Below, piece by piece: positions 1 to 10,839 of a stretch of 64,000 nucleotides of DNA. Below the pieces are notes generated by a model. The model was not told the origin of the DNA, ran no database searches, and saw only the letters and a list, made by a program, of their open reading frames with translations. Source of the DNA: Cytospora piceicola (lineage: Eukaryota; Ascomycota; Sordariomycetes; Diaporthales; Cytosporaceae). The stretch spans positions 992,001 to 1,056,000 of the forward strand of contig JALQBC010000004.1 in the NCBI GenBank assembly GCA_023375675.1, read 5' to 3'. A program made the translations under genes and the position numbers. How positions within the stretch are numbered: position 1 is the stretch's first letter; every line of letters begins with the position of its first letter.

Positions 1-3000
1 ACCTTGGACTGCACTGACTGCTTTGGTTTCCATTCAAACCGCCACCAGCAGAACGCTGAACGCCAGAGCGCCCAGAAAACTGTCCCACCATCCCGGACGC
101 TATTAAAGTGCCCGCAGGGATACAGGCGCTACCATGGACATATCCCGTATCAGGGTCATTCAGGTCGTCCACCAGTCCACCACCATTGCCACAGACGTGT
201 TGAGTTTTCTAGCAATTACCGGGCCTCGTTCCCAGACAAAGTTGTGGGGTGTCGTATATTGAGATGCAAAGGGGACCTAAATTTTCCAGTCCTCCAGTCC
301 TCCAGTTTTAGACGCCCACCAAACAGCCGGGCAGCCACAGGACAGACAGACAGAAAGACAACATCGGAGTCGACAAGGAAGACTGAAACAAGAACCGGCT
401 TCCAAGGTTGTCCACTATGGCGGCTACACATTGATTTTGGTATTGATACAGCAGTTTCGTAGTTCCAGGGATACCTTGGGTACATGTCTACTGGTACCTA
501 CCTAGGTATTCTGCTAATCAAGTGGCAGATAATCATGATAACAATAATAATAAGAATAATAAGAAACAATAAAGCGACCATGTCGGTGACCACATGATAA
601 ACGTCCCCGATGCCATCCGCGGACCAGTGATACAACCTCGCTGAGTAAACACATGTCAACCATCAGGTTTGATCTCAAAAGGTGGTTGCGGTAACTTTAA
701 AGGAGATCGCCACTCGAGGATTGAAGAGGTAAAACACGTGTGGTGGGAAGATGATGATGGAGATGGCAATTTGCCGGTGGGAGCGCTTCGCTTGTGAAAC
801 ATCCAGAAGCTAATGCGCCATTGTGGGTTCTTCAATCTTTGTCTTTTCTCTGTCCTTTCTTTTTTGCCGGCTGTGTATTGTATTATTATTTCGTCAGCCG
901 ACTCTCAGCTAGATGAGATGGGCTGCATGCAAATCTTGAAAAACCGGTTGGAGACACGCAATGATCGACCTAGTTGGTTGATACAAAAACGATTCATTAC
1001 CTACAGGTTGACTGGTTGACCGACACAAGTTTCTCCTGCTGCGAGCGACGATGTCCCCCCGATTGATTGTGCCTGCGTGGAATCACGTATGGATTACGTT
1101 CCCCCACCCCTGTCCGATCACCCCTGTTTGATCGCCCCTTGTTCAAATGTTATGATCGGCTCCGGATTGATGTCTTCGTGTGTGCATGGTCCCGCGGGCC
1201 CACACACCTCCCCTTTTCTTCCGTATTCGTAGACATCATGTTTCAATTGGTCGAGCTTAAAAGAAGAACGAACGGTCCAGGCTTGCCCAAAATATTGAAC
1301 CCTCCCGAAAACACGTCAAGCTTTCCAACTTCAACACCATGCTGCAGTGGCCAGCGGCTACCTCGCTGCCCCAAAGTCGCAGCAAGTGGCAAGCACAGCC
1401 TGCAAGAATGTTGTATTCAGTCAATGCGACGCCAGGGACCTGAAGGGCCTGAGGGCCTGGAGCGTTATGACCGGCGTGTTTACAGGCTGAGAGGTATACC
1501 TACTTAGGTACCTACCTAAGGTAGCTACATCTCGGAGATCTATTGTTCCCTTATACACACACACACTAGCTATATCTGCCGGCACGTGGTTCCTGACACA
1601 GACCAAAGGGCTCTTGCCCGTTTCGTCCACCTTCCCTCACCCAATGGACAACCTTGGAATATAAAACCCACACTATGTACCTCCCCAAGTACCCAGGCAG
1701 TAAACTTTAAAAGAGTGAACAGAGTTCAGCCCCGGACGGACGCCAAAGGTGGTTCTCGCCCAGTCTCCCGCTCGCTCTTTGTTGATCAGGATGCTTTGTC
1801 TCGGCAGTCCCAATGGAACATGACAGTGTCACATAATTGATTACCCTGCAGTAGTAGCTGGCTTTCCACACAGTCGACCGGATCAAGGCCGCCATTTTAC
1901 GTGATAGTGCAGGACTGGTTGCCATCCGAAGACTCGAGACGGGCCAAGACGATTATGCTGCCGAGAGGGGGACCATTGACTTTGCCTATTTGGTCAGATA
2001 CTAAGGGTTAATGGCCAACCCGCATCTATCTATGGTGGATATCGTCCAACACCAGATGCAGGCTGAAAGACACCGACCGCTCCTTCACCCAGTGGGCGAG
2101 ACGGCCTGATGCCGATCCAGACGGATGGCCTCCGAGTAGTGTGTAGATATCAATCTACATACTACTGCGAGCATGTGGCGAGTGCATAGACATTTCCACT
2201 ATACAGCACCGACGACAATCCACAGGCCCTCACAAGTGGGCTGGAAAATATTGTCTTGAATCATGGTCATTCAGTGTTCCTTCGAGACAAATTGAGGGTC
2301 CGCCTCCCACCCCAAGAAGTCATTTGATAATCATCACCCATCTGTAATTCGAGAGCGAGACGTGCTTCTGTACATGGCCACAAGCTGCTGCTAGGGAGCA
2401 ATGCATCCCTCGAGAGACAACCTGTTCGCTGCTACCTAAGTAGAGGAGCATCTGTGACGACTGTCCGTTGATCGGCTGCCTCTATATCTTCCCTCGATCC
2501 CATTCCCATATGACTGGAGAGCTTGGATCGTGGTGTCTGTGGAAAGTGACCTCAGGAACTCAGGATTTGCTTTCTGTGACCTGTCGCATGCTTCACAGGG
2601 TTTCTGACTCGTGAGGTTGTATGTAAGGTTGTGTGATCCACGGTTTTATGGATATCTATCATCGAAAACATCCTGAGCAACTAGGCGCTGGTATCACATC
2701 CGGAAAAGAGTCGACGCTGCACTCCACGCTCTCGCTTTCGCCAAATCCCAAGCATACGGGGTCTGAGCTACAACCCCACCGCTCGATCGATCCCGTGAAA
2801 GCCACTCCAGGTCAGCAGATAGAGCTAACAATGTTGACATTGTCACCTCACAGGGTGACTTTATCGCCCTTCGTTTCACCGCAGACTGAAGTATCGCCCA
2901 ATGGTTTCTGGTGGTACGTCTCTTCGGAAAGGAGTGGTATCGACTCGGAGTGTGACGGGCACCCTGAGGGATTCCCTGTCCATGAACAAGAGCAGCCGCA

Positions 3001-4184
3001 CGATTCATCGAGTCGGTGAACGAGCCACATGACTCCAGACCTGGCCTCCAAACTTTGCGCTGAACTGTATAGTGAGTGTACTTGGCGCAAGAGATTGTCT
3101 GAGAGGCACATGCCCTATCCCACCTCGAGTGGGCTCTCAGCGGACGTGTGCCGAACTCTCAGAACAACCATGGCGTTGCCCCTGAGCGGCCCATCTGAGT
3201 CTCCTGGCGATACGGATCAGAGATCGTCGAGCGCGATGGAACCAGATATGAGAGCCTGGCTAGAGGAGGAGAAAGGCCACGTCCACTTGTGTAGAGGACT
3301 TACGCATGGCCGACCTCGTCTCGTTCTTTGTTGGTATGCCCGGTGGTCTGGTGCATAACCCTAGTGGGGCGCGGGTCATAGTGCTCACACACATGAGGTT
3401 GCATGCAAGTGGGATGCTATTGCTGCACGACAAGTTGGGTAGTAGAGGCCATGAGCAGCATACCCCCGTGTTGCTTGCGAGGTCCTTTCGCTGAAAACTC
3501 GTAGATTGGGGGGCTCTGATCGTGCTTGATGTCCGGCTCAGTCCGCCGATAAGTCACATCAAGGGCAGATAGCATATTGAAAAGTGCTATTTGCGTTCAG
3601 TTTCCAGTAAGGTATTACAGCCGTTACTGCGCGCAATCTTGTCGTATTGCTTAGTGAGACGGCTGTCTTGCAACTGATTGCCTTGATGTAGGCGTTGGTG
3701 ACGACGACTCTGCGAGTTTGTATGCCCGTCTGACGGCCAGTGACTGCAAAGTCTTGGTTGAGGGCTCAGTCACTAATAGAGTGACAGCCCTGGCTTGGTT
3801 GGTATCGCATCACTCTAGGAGGAAGACCTCTGGTTCTCCCAAGCCAAATAGCCTTCTGAATGCCACAGATAGCTCCAAACCGACCGGCCTGTCCCAGTGG
3901 TCCCCTTATCCCTCGACGCAATAGCTCACACCTCCGTCGCGTATCTCGGCAGGGAACCAAATCGGGTTTCCCTGCGGCAAAGCCGTCCTTCTGTTTGGCC
4001 TCCCACGGCTTCAGAGAGGCACAGCGAGTTTGCCTGGTCAGCGTCCTGCCTGGTGGGGGAAGGAGGACTGGGCGACGTGCCAAGAGCAGACACTGGCTCC
4101 CATAGGCAGTCCCCGAAAGGACATGGTCGACATTTGTAGACGAAAATAGGCCGTTTGGCATAGCAAGTCCCATCCCAGCGAGAA
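1..4184. other. Intergenic, no supported gene
   Basis: No reading frame here resembles a known protein or shows sustained GC-biased third positions. The open frames present are short, overlap on both strands and lack recognisable motifs. The stretch holds an AAT-type microsatellite near 541-570, a perfect TACCTAGGTA palindrome at 499-508, related imperfect copies near 1496-1530, and a CA run near 1555. The last part is the 3' flank of LAS1. Confidence 0.6.
541..570. repeat. AAT trinucleotide microsatellite
   Basis: Imperfect (AAT)n run with interspersed AAG units, seen directly in the sequence. It lies in non-coding DNA. Confidence 0.8.
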
Positions 4185-5088
4185 TCACAATGTGCCTATC
4201 GGCCTCGGTGCCCAAGGCCCATCCCACCTCTTCCACCCAGGCCCGTTATCGTCATCAACAGCCCTCTTCCTCTTGCCGCTCTCGCGCGCGCTCTCGAGCT
4301 CCCTGCTCGCCCGGGCCAGCTCCTCCCTCATCTCCTCCACGCCGCCGCCGGGCCCCGCCTCGGCCCCGCCGCCCTGCCCCTGCACTCCCTCCCCCCCGGC
4401 GGCCCGGCCCAGGACCTCCCTGGACAGCCTGACCGACCGCGCCAGCACCCCGCCGTCCCTCGCCGCCCGCCCCATGTCCGCGAGCACCCGCACCACGAGC
4501 GCGTCGCCCCACTGCCCAAGCTGCCTCGTCAGCGCCTCCCGCGCCGCCGCCGCCTCCTCCCCCCCGTCCTGCCGCGCCAGGTACCCCGCCAGGGCCCGCC
4601 TGCACATCCTCTCCCTGATCCCGGCCGGGCCGCCCTCCCCGCCCACGGCGGTGACGGTGGCGGCGGCGGCGGCGAGGAAGCCCGCGCCGCCTGCCCCACC
4701 CCCCTGGCCATGACCACCCTCACCGGCGTCGTCGTCGTCGTGGTCGTCCTCCTCGTCCTCCTCGTCCTCCCCCTCCCCGCCGCCGCCCGGCAGGTTCCTC
4801 CAGTAGTACTCCCAGATCCACCCGAGGGCCCTCCCGGCCGCGGGCCGCAGCTGCGCGAGCCCGGGCATGGCCTCGTGGGTGCCCTGGTGGCGCAGCTCGA
4901 CGAAGCCCGTGGGCAGGCCGACCGTCTTGGCCACGCCGTACATGCTCAGCTTGCGGGCCTTGTCCTGGTGGCCGTCGAGCAGGCCCGTGACGAAGCGGGT
5001 GAAGGCGGTCAGGTAGGCGGCCCGCACGCCGTAGTCCGATGCCGCGTCGTCGTCGTCGTCGTCGTCGCCCTCCTCCTCACCTGCCCCG

Positions 5089-5120
<32 letters not shown>

Positions 5121-5408
5121 GTTGGCACTGTTGGTGGTGCTGGTGCTGTGGTGGTGGTGGTGGTGGTAGAGCTTCCTGTCCAGCACCACGGCCGACATGA
5201 GCATCGCCGTGGACTCGACCACGTGCGGGCAGTGGCCCCGGTGCACCCACATGAAGACCCGGGCGATGGCCTTCTGGATGGCCCGCAGGTCCGAGGGCGT
5301 GTAGGCCGTCGTGGAGGCGGACGTGATCGTGTCGGATGGGTAGAACTGGCTGCGGACCTTGAGCAGCTCGGCGCGGTTGCGCCACGGCGTGAAGACGAAT
5401 TGGACCAT
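4185..5408 (-). CDS. LAS1: Pre-rRNA processing endonuclease Las1
   Basis: Single-exon gene, 407 aa. Las1 is the HEPN-family nuclease that, with the kinase Grc3, cuts the ITS2 spacer of pre-rRNA in the nucleolus during 60S assembly. The N-terminus (start [15 protein letters not shown]) and the block ending in [11 protein letters not shown] match the family. The catalytic HEPN signature RHxxxH is intact as RHQGTH at residues about 173-178, followed by the usual [13 protein letters not shown] segment. The C-terminus has the W..W.PRPIG pattern typical of Las1 tails. Odd points: the HEPN domain is interrupted at about residues 82-121 by six histidines and then a Ser/Asn, Gly/Glu and Asp tract. A second acidic, Gly-rich low-complexity stretch follows at about 207-245. 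The protein is shorter than yeast Las1 (about 500 aa). The start is the first ATG of the conserved N-terminus. Confidence 0.9.
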
Positions 5409-6093
5409 CTGGGGGACAGCGGGTTGGAGAGGTTTCTGTGAGTTTGTGGGGCAGTGGATGATTCGTTTTGCACTGTGGGTGATGTTTTGTAAGATGTGGA
5501 AATCCCCGGTATTACTGGTGATGAGTTGTTGCGTTTAGATGTTGGTTGGTCCTATTGGTCGTGTGGTGGTTTGTCGGGATTTTGGAAGTGCGAGAAACTT
5601 TTAATACGCGGTCGCGGCAGTTCAGTTGAGCCTTCAGTTACATGAGAGTTCGGTAGCAGCAAACCGACTCACCACTTCACGAGATATACAGCCATGAATC
5701 GTTAATACTTATGGAGGAGGCTGGCAACATGATTTACTCTCTAATTCGCTTTCTCTTGTCTTACTTGCCTCTCTGGGCCTTGACTCAATCTCAAACTGCA
5801 GCTCCTCGGTACCAGTGATTTCAAAGAGCATCTTCGTTCCCGAATAAAAGCAGAAAACATGTCAGATTGCACTTAGGGATCGCACTTGATCAAGACTGGG
5901 CTTGGAGAATCACCTCCATTGATTTCTATCTATTCGAGTTTTCACACCGTATTTTCAGGGGGTATACCAGATTTCCATCATTGGGCATTTTCAGCCCGCT
6001 GTGCACCTCATCTGCAGCCCCTTTTCTCCCTGCCTCCTTGCTCCATCTCCAGAGAAGAGCCATACAACAGAACAAAAAATAATATCCTCAAGT
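5409..6093. other. Spacer between LYS9 3' end and LAS1 start
   Basis: 685 bp between two minus-strand genes. It must contain the LAS1 promoter (immediately above 5408) and the LYS9 3' untranslated region and polyadenylation signals (just below 6094). No gene or repeat is visible. Confidence 0.6.
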
Positions 6094-7861
6094 TTAGTCG
6101 ATGGTCTTCTCCTCCATGGTGATGCCGTACTTCTCCTTGAGCTCGTTCAGGAGCGGCTCGCAGATCTTCCACGACATGGGCGCCAGGACGCCCCTCTCGG
6201 CGAGGGTGCCGTCGAGCACCTGCTTGACGGCGACGGCGCAGGGCACGCCGACCGTCTTGGCCATGGCCGAGTAGCCCTTGGGGTCGCCGTACTCGACCAG
6301 CGTGGACGTCCGCGTCTCCTTGCGGCCGTCGGCGTGCTCGATCCCGAACTTGTGCTGCAGCAGCACCATGTCGCGCTCCTCGCCCTCGTACTGCATCTTC
6401 TTCTCCAGCGTCGCGCACAGCGTGTCGAGCGGGTTGCCGCGCGGGGTGATCTGCTCGTCCGAGAAGATGCCCACCCACCGCAGGCCCGACAGGATGCGGC
6501 TCTTCTCCTCGGGGGAGTTGAAGGTGGCCTTGGCCAGGATGGCCTCCTTGAGGTCCTCCTCGCTCGACGAGGACGCGCCGACGATGGACTTGGTGGCCTC
6601 CCTCCAGCTGGTGGGCTTGGAGAGGACGTCGGAGGGGGTCTCGGTCAGGAAGCCGGTCTGGACCAGGGTGCGGATGAACTCGGGGAAGCCCTGGTACCGG
6701 AGGGTGCCGCGGATGATGGTCTCGGCCTCGGGGATGTTGTAGCGCTCCTTGTAGGGGGTGGAGTCACGGTTGGGGTAGGCGACGAAGGCGTAGCCCGGGT
6801 AGATGTAGTAGGGCTGGGCGGCGCCCATCAGGTCCTTGCCCGAGATGTCGACGGTCTCGCCATCCTTGAAGTACTTGGCGTTGTTGCCCAGGGCGAGCAG
6901 GACACCGCGCGACGACCACGAGAACTTGTATCCCAGGGGGTTGTCAGAGGCCTCGGGGGCGGGGAGACCACCGCAGTAGGACAGGAAGGAGGTGATCTTG
7001 CCACCGGCCTGGTGCACCTCCTCGATGGTCTTGACGGCGTACAGGTGGTCGATACCGGGGTCGAGGCCGATCTCGTTCATGACGGTGATGCCGGCCTCCT
7101 TGGCGGCGGCGTCAAGCTCCATCATGGCGGGGCTGACGTAGCTGGTGGTGACGACATGCTTCTTCTGGCGGATGGCGGACTGGACAACCTTGGCGTGGAA
7201 GGTGTAGGGGATCAGGGAGATGACGAGGTCGTGCTTGCCGACGGCGGCGTCGAGGGCCGATGGGTCGTTGACATCGAGGGAAACGGGGCTGGCGTTCTTG
7301 ACACCAGCGGAGAGCTTCTCGGCAGAGGCGAGAGTTCGGCAGGCTGTGTGTGGTAACAAAGGTCCGACAATGTTAGCTTGTGAGGCGAGGAGATGAAGGG
7401 GCGGACAAGCAGACGATGGCACAGGCTAGGCCGATAGAACAGGTAACACGGACGGTGACTACCAGACGGGGTTGAGCAGAAGGGGGGGGGGAGGGCAACT
7501 AATGGGGCATGTTGACACGTACCGACGGTGACGGCAATGCCGGAATCACTCAGAATGTCGAGGGTTGGCTTTGTGACGAAGCCAGCGCCGAGCATAAGCA
7601 CCTTGCTATGGGACGAGACGATCACGGGGTTAGTCTGGGTTCAACATTGTATTGCTGCAACTGTGCTGGTCCCCCACGGCGAGCCAAGCGAGAAGCGATG
7701 GGGGTAGAGTAGAGCTAGGGTTGAGTAGTGGTGTGGTGGTGGTGGTGGTAATGGTGGTGGTGGTGGTGTTTATTACGCGTTGCGCAAGCCTCGAAATACG
7801 AGATGATGCTCAGATGATTTTTTTTCTTCTTCGGGATTCACACGTACTGTTGGGAAGCCAT
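6094..7861 (-). CDS. LYS9: Saccharopine reductase (saccharopine dehydrogenase, L-glutamate-forming)
   Basis: Penultimate enzyme of the fungal alpha-aminoadipate lysine pathway. It condenses aminoadipate semialdehyde with glutamate and reduces the product to saccharopine, using NADPH. Three exons: 7861-7848, 7605-7523 and 7343-6094, giving 448 aa; yeast Lys9 has 446. The joins are in phase. Exon 1 is only 14 nt (MASQ plus CA), its donor is GTACGT, and exon 2 begins after a CTAAC branch point and an ATAG acceptor. The second intron again uses GTACGT and ends ACACAG. The dinucleotide-binding loop is KVLMLGAGFVTKPTL at residues about 6-20. The conserved NEIGLDPGIDHL and LSYCGGLPAPEASDNPLGYKF blocks follow in exon 3. 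A TGACTC general-control element lies 138 bp upstream. Confidence 0.95.
7729..7769. repeat. GGT trinucleotide repeat in LYS9 intron 1
   Basis: (GGT)n with one interruption, inside the 242-nt first intron of LYS9. It is followed by a T-rich run near the donor. Confidence 0.8.
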
Positions 7862-9765
7862 CTTGGATGGAAATTGATCTTGTTTAGAGTGGAACGGATG
7901 ATCTGGATTCCAAGCTTGTACAGAGTCCAGCAAGGAAGATGATGAATGACAATATCTTAGTCCTCTAACAGTACTGTGACTATTTTGAAAACTTTTGATG
8001 ACTCTTTCGCCTTGCATCATCATCATCATAATGTTGACCCCGCGTTGGCCGATAACGGCTCGCTTGCCCATCGTCAACCCCCGCTGCCCCCCCAATCGAC
8101 AGGAACCCCTCATTTCCGTATCGTGTCGTATCGTATCGTAGTGTACCGGTATATTATGTCGTACTATGTGTGTACCTAGGTATCTAGGTAGGTATTAGTA
8201 ACCTTGGAAGTGGGTAGGCAAAGTTACGTACTGAAAAATGCGCTGGCTGCACGGTCAGGGGACGTTATGTACCAGTCAGCGAGGAAACAGCAGAAGACAA
8301 GGGAAATTTTCAGAAGCGTATCAGGAAAAGGTCACCTTTGTGTTATTCTTGGCGGTTGATCCGCAGACACGAGACTTGTATGGTACTTCCATGCACACAC
8401 GACCCATCTGTCTGCTCATCTGCTCCATCAGGAGCTGAACGCCGTCCTATGGCTCTCCATTCCGACACATGGAAAAACTGGGGATAGCGCCAAAAGAGGA
8501 TCCAGCACTAGATTGAACTGACATGGGTCAAAAGGCGGCTCTGCATGGGAGGGAGAACTTTTACTACTACATATATACATATCTACATACATACATACAT
8601 CCATCCATGGATACTTACACCACACCACACCACACCACCAGCTACCCAGGCTACCTAGGTACATACATACCTGGGTACACAACTGTCCACCTACCTAGGT
8701 AGGTTCAGTATGTACTAGCTCGGCGGGGCTCAAAGCTATGGTGGCCGGAGGAACATGGTGCATGTATGTCTGTACAGTATGTACATAGTAGGGGTGTGTA
8801 TGAAGAGGGGACCATCCCGTCGTCACTGATCACAGTATGTATGCAGATTTTCCCTGGTGTTGGCGCCCGGCTTTTTCGAACAATTCTGACGCGAGACACA
8901 CGAGACAACCACACTACATAGTATACTATTTTTGCCTTTTCCTCTTCACTTGACGATCATCTCAAAACTACTCTGCCACTACATATGGTACACCACCCTA
9001 GGCCATGTATCTGTACTGTGACCCCGTGTGTGTGTGATACCCCAGGTAGGTAAACGATGGATGGTGGTGACATCAAAATTACATTTGCCCACTGGTTTTT
9101 CTTGACTCGGCAACCCCCGACCCAGAACGCAAATCCATTCCTTTCCCGAGCTTGCACATCCACCACCACCAAACTATTCTTTCTTGTGCCCACACCCCCT
9201 TTGCCCCGTGCCCGTGCCGGCTGGGTTGCCAGATTTGTCTGGCAGGACTGGCAGAGCCTGGTTGTTCTAGTTGGTGGTAGTCGTGATATCGTGTGACGGT
9301 TTCATCAGAAGATCGATCGGGAAACGCTTTGGTCTCTTTTCTTTTGATTGTGGATTCTTTTTTCATTCTCGCCCTTTGAGTAGGCTAGACTTTCTTCGGT
9401 TCGTACATGATCGTCTCTCTGCCTCCCCCAACAGATCTCGGTCCCCCCTTCATATGCCAGAAATCTTACACAGGCTCGGCTCAGCAGCGTTGCTGTTTTT
9501 TTGCAGCTATCTATCATGAAAGAAAGAAAAGGAAGAAAAAACACCGGGGTATCAAATCCGTTTGACGTTGTGTGAAAGAGAAAAAAAACAAAGCATCAAA
9601 AAAACCGACCTGGCCGCCCCGTCCGTAGATCCCATTGTCTAGCCCGAATATTCCCAATTGAACTCCATTGAAAACCCAAACAAAACTCCAGAAACGCTAG
9701 TCCATCGCTCACTCCTGGTCCGTCCAGGAGGAGCTCCAAATAAGGCTGAGGCCCGAGCGGCTCGG
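7862..9765. other. LYS9 promoter and spacer with palindrome cluster
   Basis: About 1.9 kb without a supported gene. The proximal part is the LYS9 promoter and the distal end is the 3' flank of the minus-strand gene at 9766. It contains TACCTAGGTA at 8173-8182, 8652-8661 and 8692-8701, CATA/CACAC runs around 8585-8640 and many TAC/GTA-rich tracts to about 8800. Confidence 0.6.
7999..8004 (+). promoter_or_regulatory. Possible Cpc1/Gcn4 site upstream of LYS9
   Basis: TGACTC lies 138 bp upstream of the LYS9 start codon. This is the core of the general amino-acid control element bound by Gcn4 in yeast and Cpc1/CpcA in filamentous fungi, and lysine genes are classical targets. A six-base match can occur by chance, so this is only a candidate. 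Confidence 0.35.
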
Positions 9766-10839
9766 TCACTCGTCATCAGCCGCCTCGGCTTCTCCCTCGC
9801 CGTCTTCGTCGTCTTCGTCGTCCGAGACTGGTGGCTCCCATGCGTCCTCCAGCTTCAGCCCCTTGCCCATGGGCTCGAACGACGCACCCAGGAGCCCGCC
9901 CTCGCCCTGGTAGGGCAGCTTCTCCGGGGGGTCGTAGAGTCCCAGGCCGATCAGGATGTCCCCCTCCTCCTCGTCCTCCTCGAGGGCTTGGTAGGGGATG
10001 GACTCCTCCGTCTGCAGGACTGGCTCCGGCTGCTGCATCTTTGGCGGGTCCTCGGGTGTCGGTGGCGTGGCCATGCTCTGGGGGCCATAGCATGACCAGT
10101 CGTCTGGAGACTGGGACTGATATGATGCCACGTGACTGGGCATAGCTGCCTGTGTGAAGGCACAAGGAGTCTCGTAGGCTGATGCCGGAATCGAGTTCAT
10201 CGCAGGGACAGTGCTGGTCATTGGCGCAGCGCTAACGTCCCAGGTTGGCGACGAGTATGTCTGTTGGGGTAGCTCATACGTCGAGTAAGGGAGGGTCAAC
10301 GGCGACAAGTTCGAGACCGGTGAGCTGTATGCCGAGTAGGCGGCAGGCGTGGGTGGGAACTGAGTGGGAGGGTTGTAGAAGTCCATATCATAAACAGACG
10401 GGAAGGGATATTGCGTCGCCTGTGTCGATACCGCCGGCATCTGCTGAGGGAGCTGCTGTGATGATGGGTGCCAGCTGACTGGGCGTGCTGCCCTCTTGTT
10501 GACGGGCTCGTAGTAGGCGTTGCCATACACGTCCGGGCCGGGAGTTGGGAGATATGGCTGCTCCAGCATCTGCGTTGCCCTCTGGATGAAGACGGGTTCG
10601 TTCATCAAGGTCCGTCGTCGTTGCTGCATGAGCGAGTTCCTGGGACTGTTGCTCGCGCTTGAGGGCTTGGCGACCCTCATAGAGTTGCCGGAAAGAGCAC
10701 TGTTCGATCCCCTTGACTGCCTTCGGCTGGGTGATACCCACATCTGCCTGGAGAGGTCTTCGAGCAAGGCATCGTGTGTGTACTGAGCAGGAAGGTGCGG
10801 TACGCCAGGAAGGCTGGCTCCAACAAAAGAGTGCATCAT
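9766..10839 (-). CDS. Conserved-looking fungal protein of unknown function, acidic C-terminus
   Basis: Single-exon frame of 357 aa starting at the first of two ATGs (MMHSF). I do not recognise a named domain. The first ~90 residues are Ser/Arg-rich (SPSRRQSRGSNSALSGNSMR). The middle (about 100-270) is Pro/Tyr/Ser/Gln-rich and probably disordered. Near residue 290 an acidic patch precedes a compact, well-formed block containing ILIGLGLYDPPEKLPYQG and GKGLKLEDAWEPP, and the protein ends in a run of Asp/Glu. The block looks like a short conserved interaction motif of the kind found in filamentous-fungal orphan families. Codon use is GC-biased as in neighbouring genes. No membrane segment or signal peptide is visible. 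Function unknown. Confidence 0.75.
   Translation of the reverse strand: MMHSFVGASLPGVPHLPAQYTHDALLEDLSRQMWVSPSRRQSRGSNSALSGNSMRVAKPSSASNSPRNSLMQQRRRTLMNEPVFIQRATQMLEQPYLPTPGPDVYGNAYYEPVNKRAARPVSWHPSSQQLPQQMPAVSTQATQYPFPSVYDMDFYNPPTQFPPTPAAYSAYSSPVSNLSPLTLPYSTYELPQQTYSSPTWDVSAAPMTSTVPAMNSIPASAYETPCAFTQAAMPSHVASYQSQSPDDWSCYGPQSMATPPTPEDPPKMQQPEPVLQTEESIPYQALEEDEEEGDILIGLGLYDPPEKLPYQGEGGLLGASFEPMGKGLKLEDAWEPPVSDDEDDEDGEGEAEAADDE

Noticed and set aside
4710..5441. Long plus-strand open frame (about 243 codons) opposite LAS1
   Set aside because: It is the GC-rich antisense of LAS1, composed of Val/Leu/Gly repeats with no motif. The LAS1 reading carries the conserved HEPN signature.
6001..7356. 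451-codon plus-strand frame opposite LYS9
   Set aside because: Mirror of a GC-rich third-position exon; low-complexity Gly/Leu/Val composition and no homology pattern.
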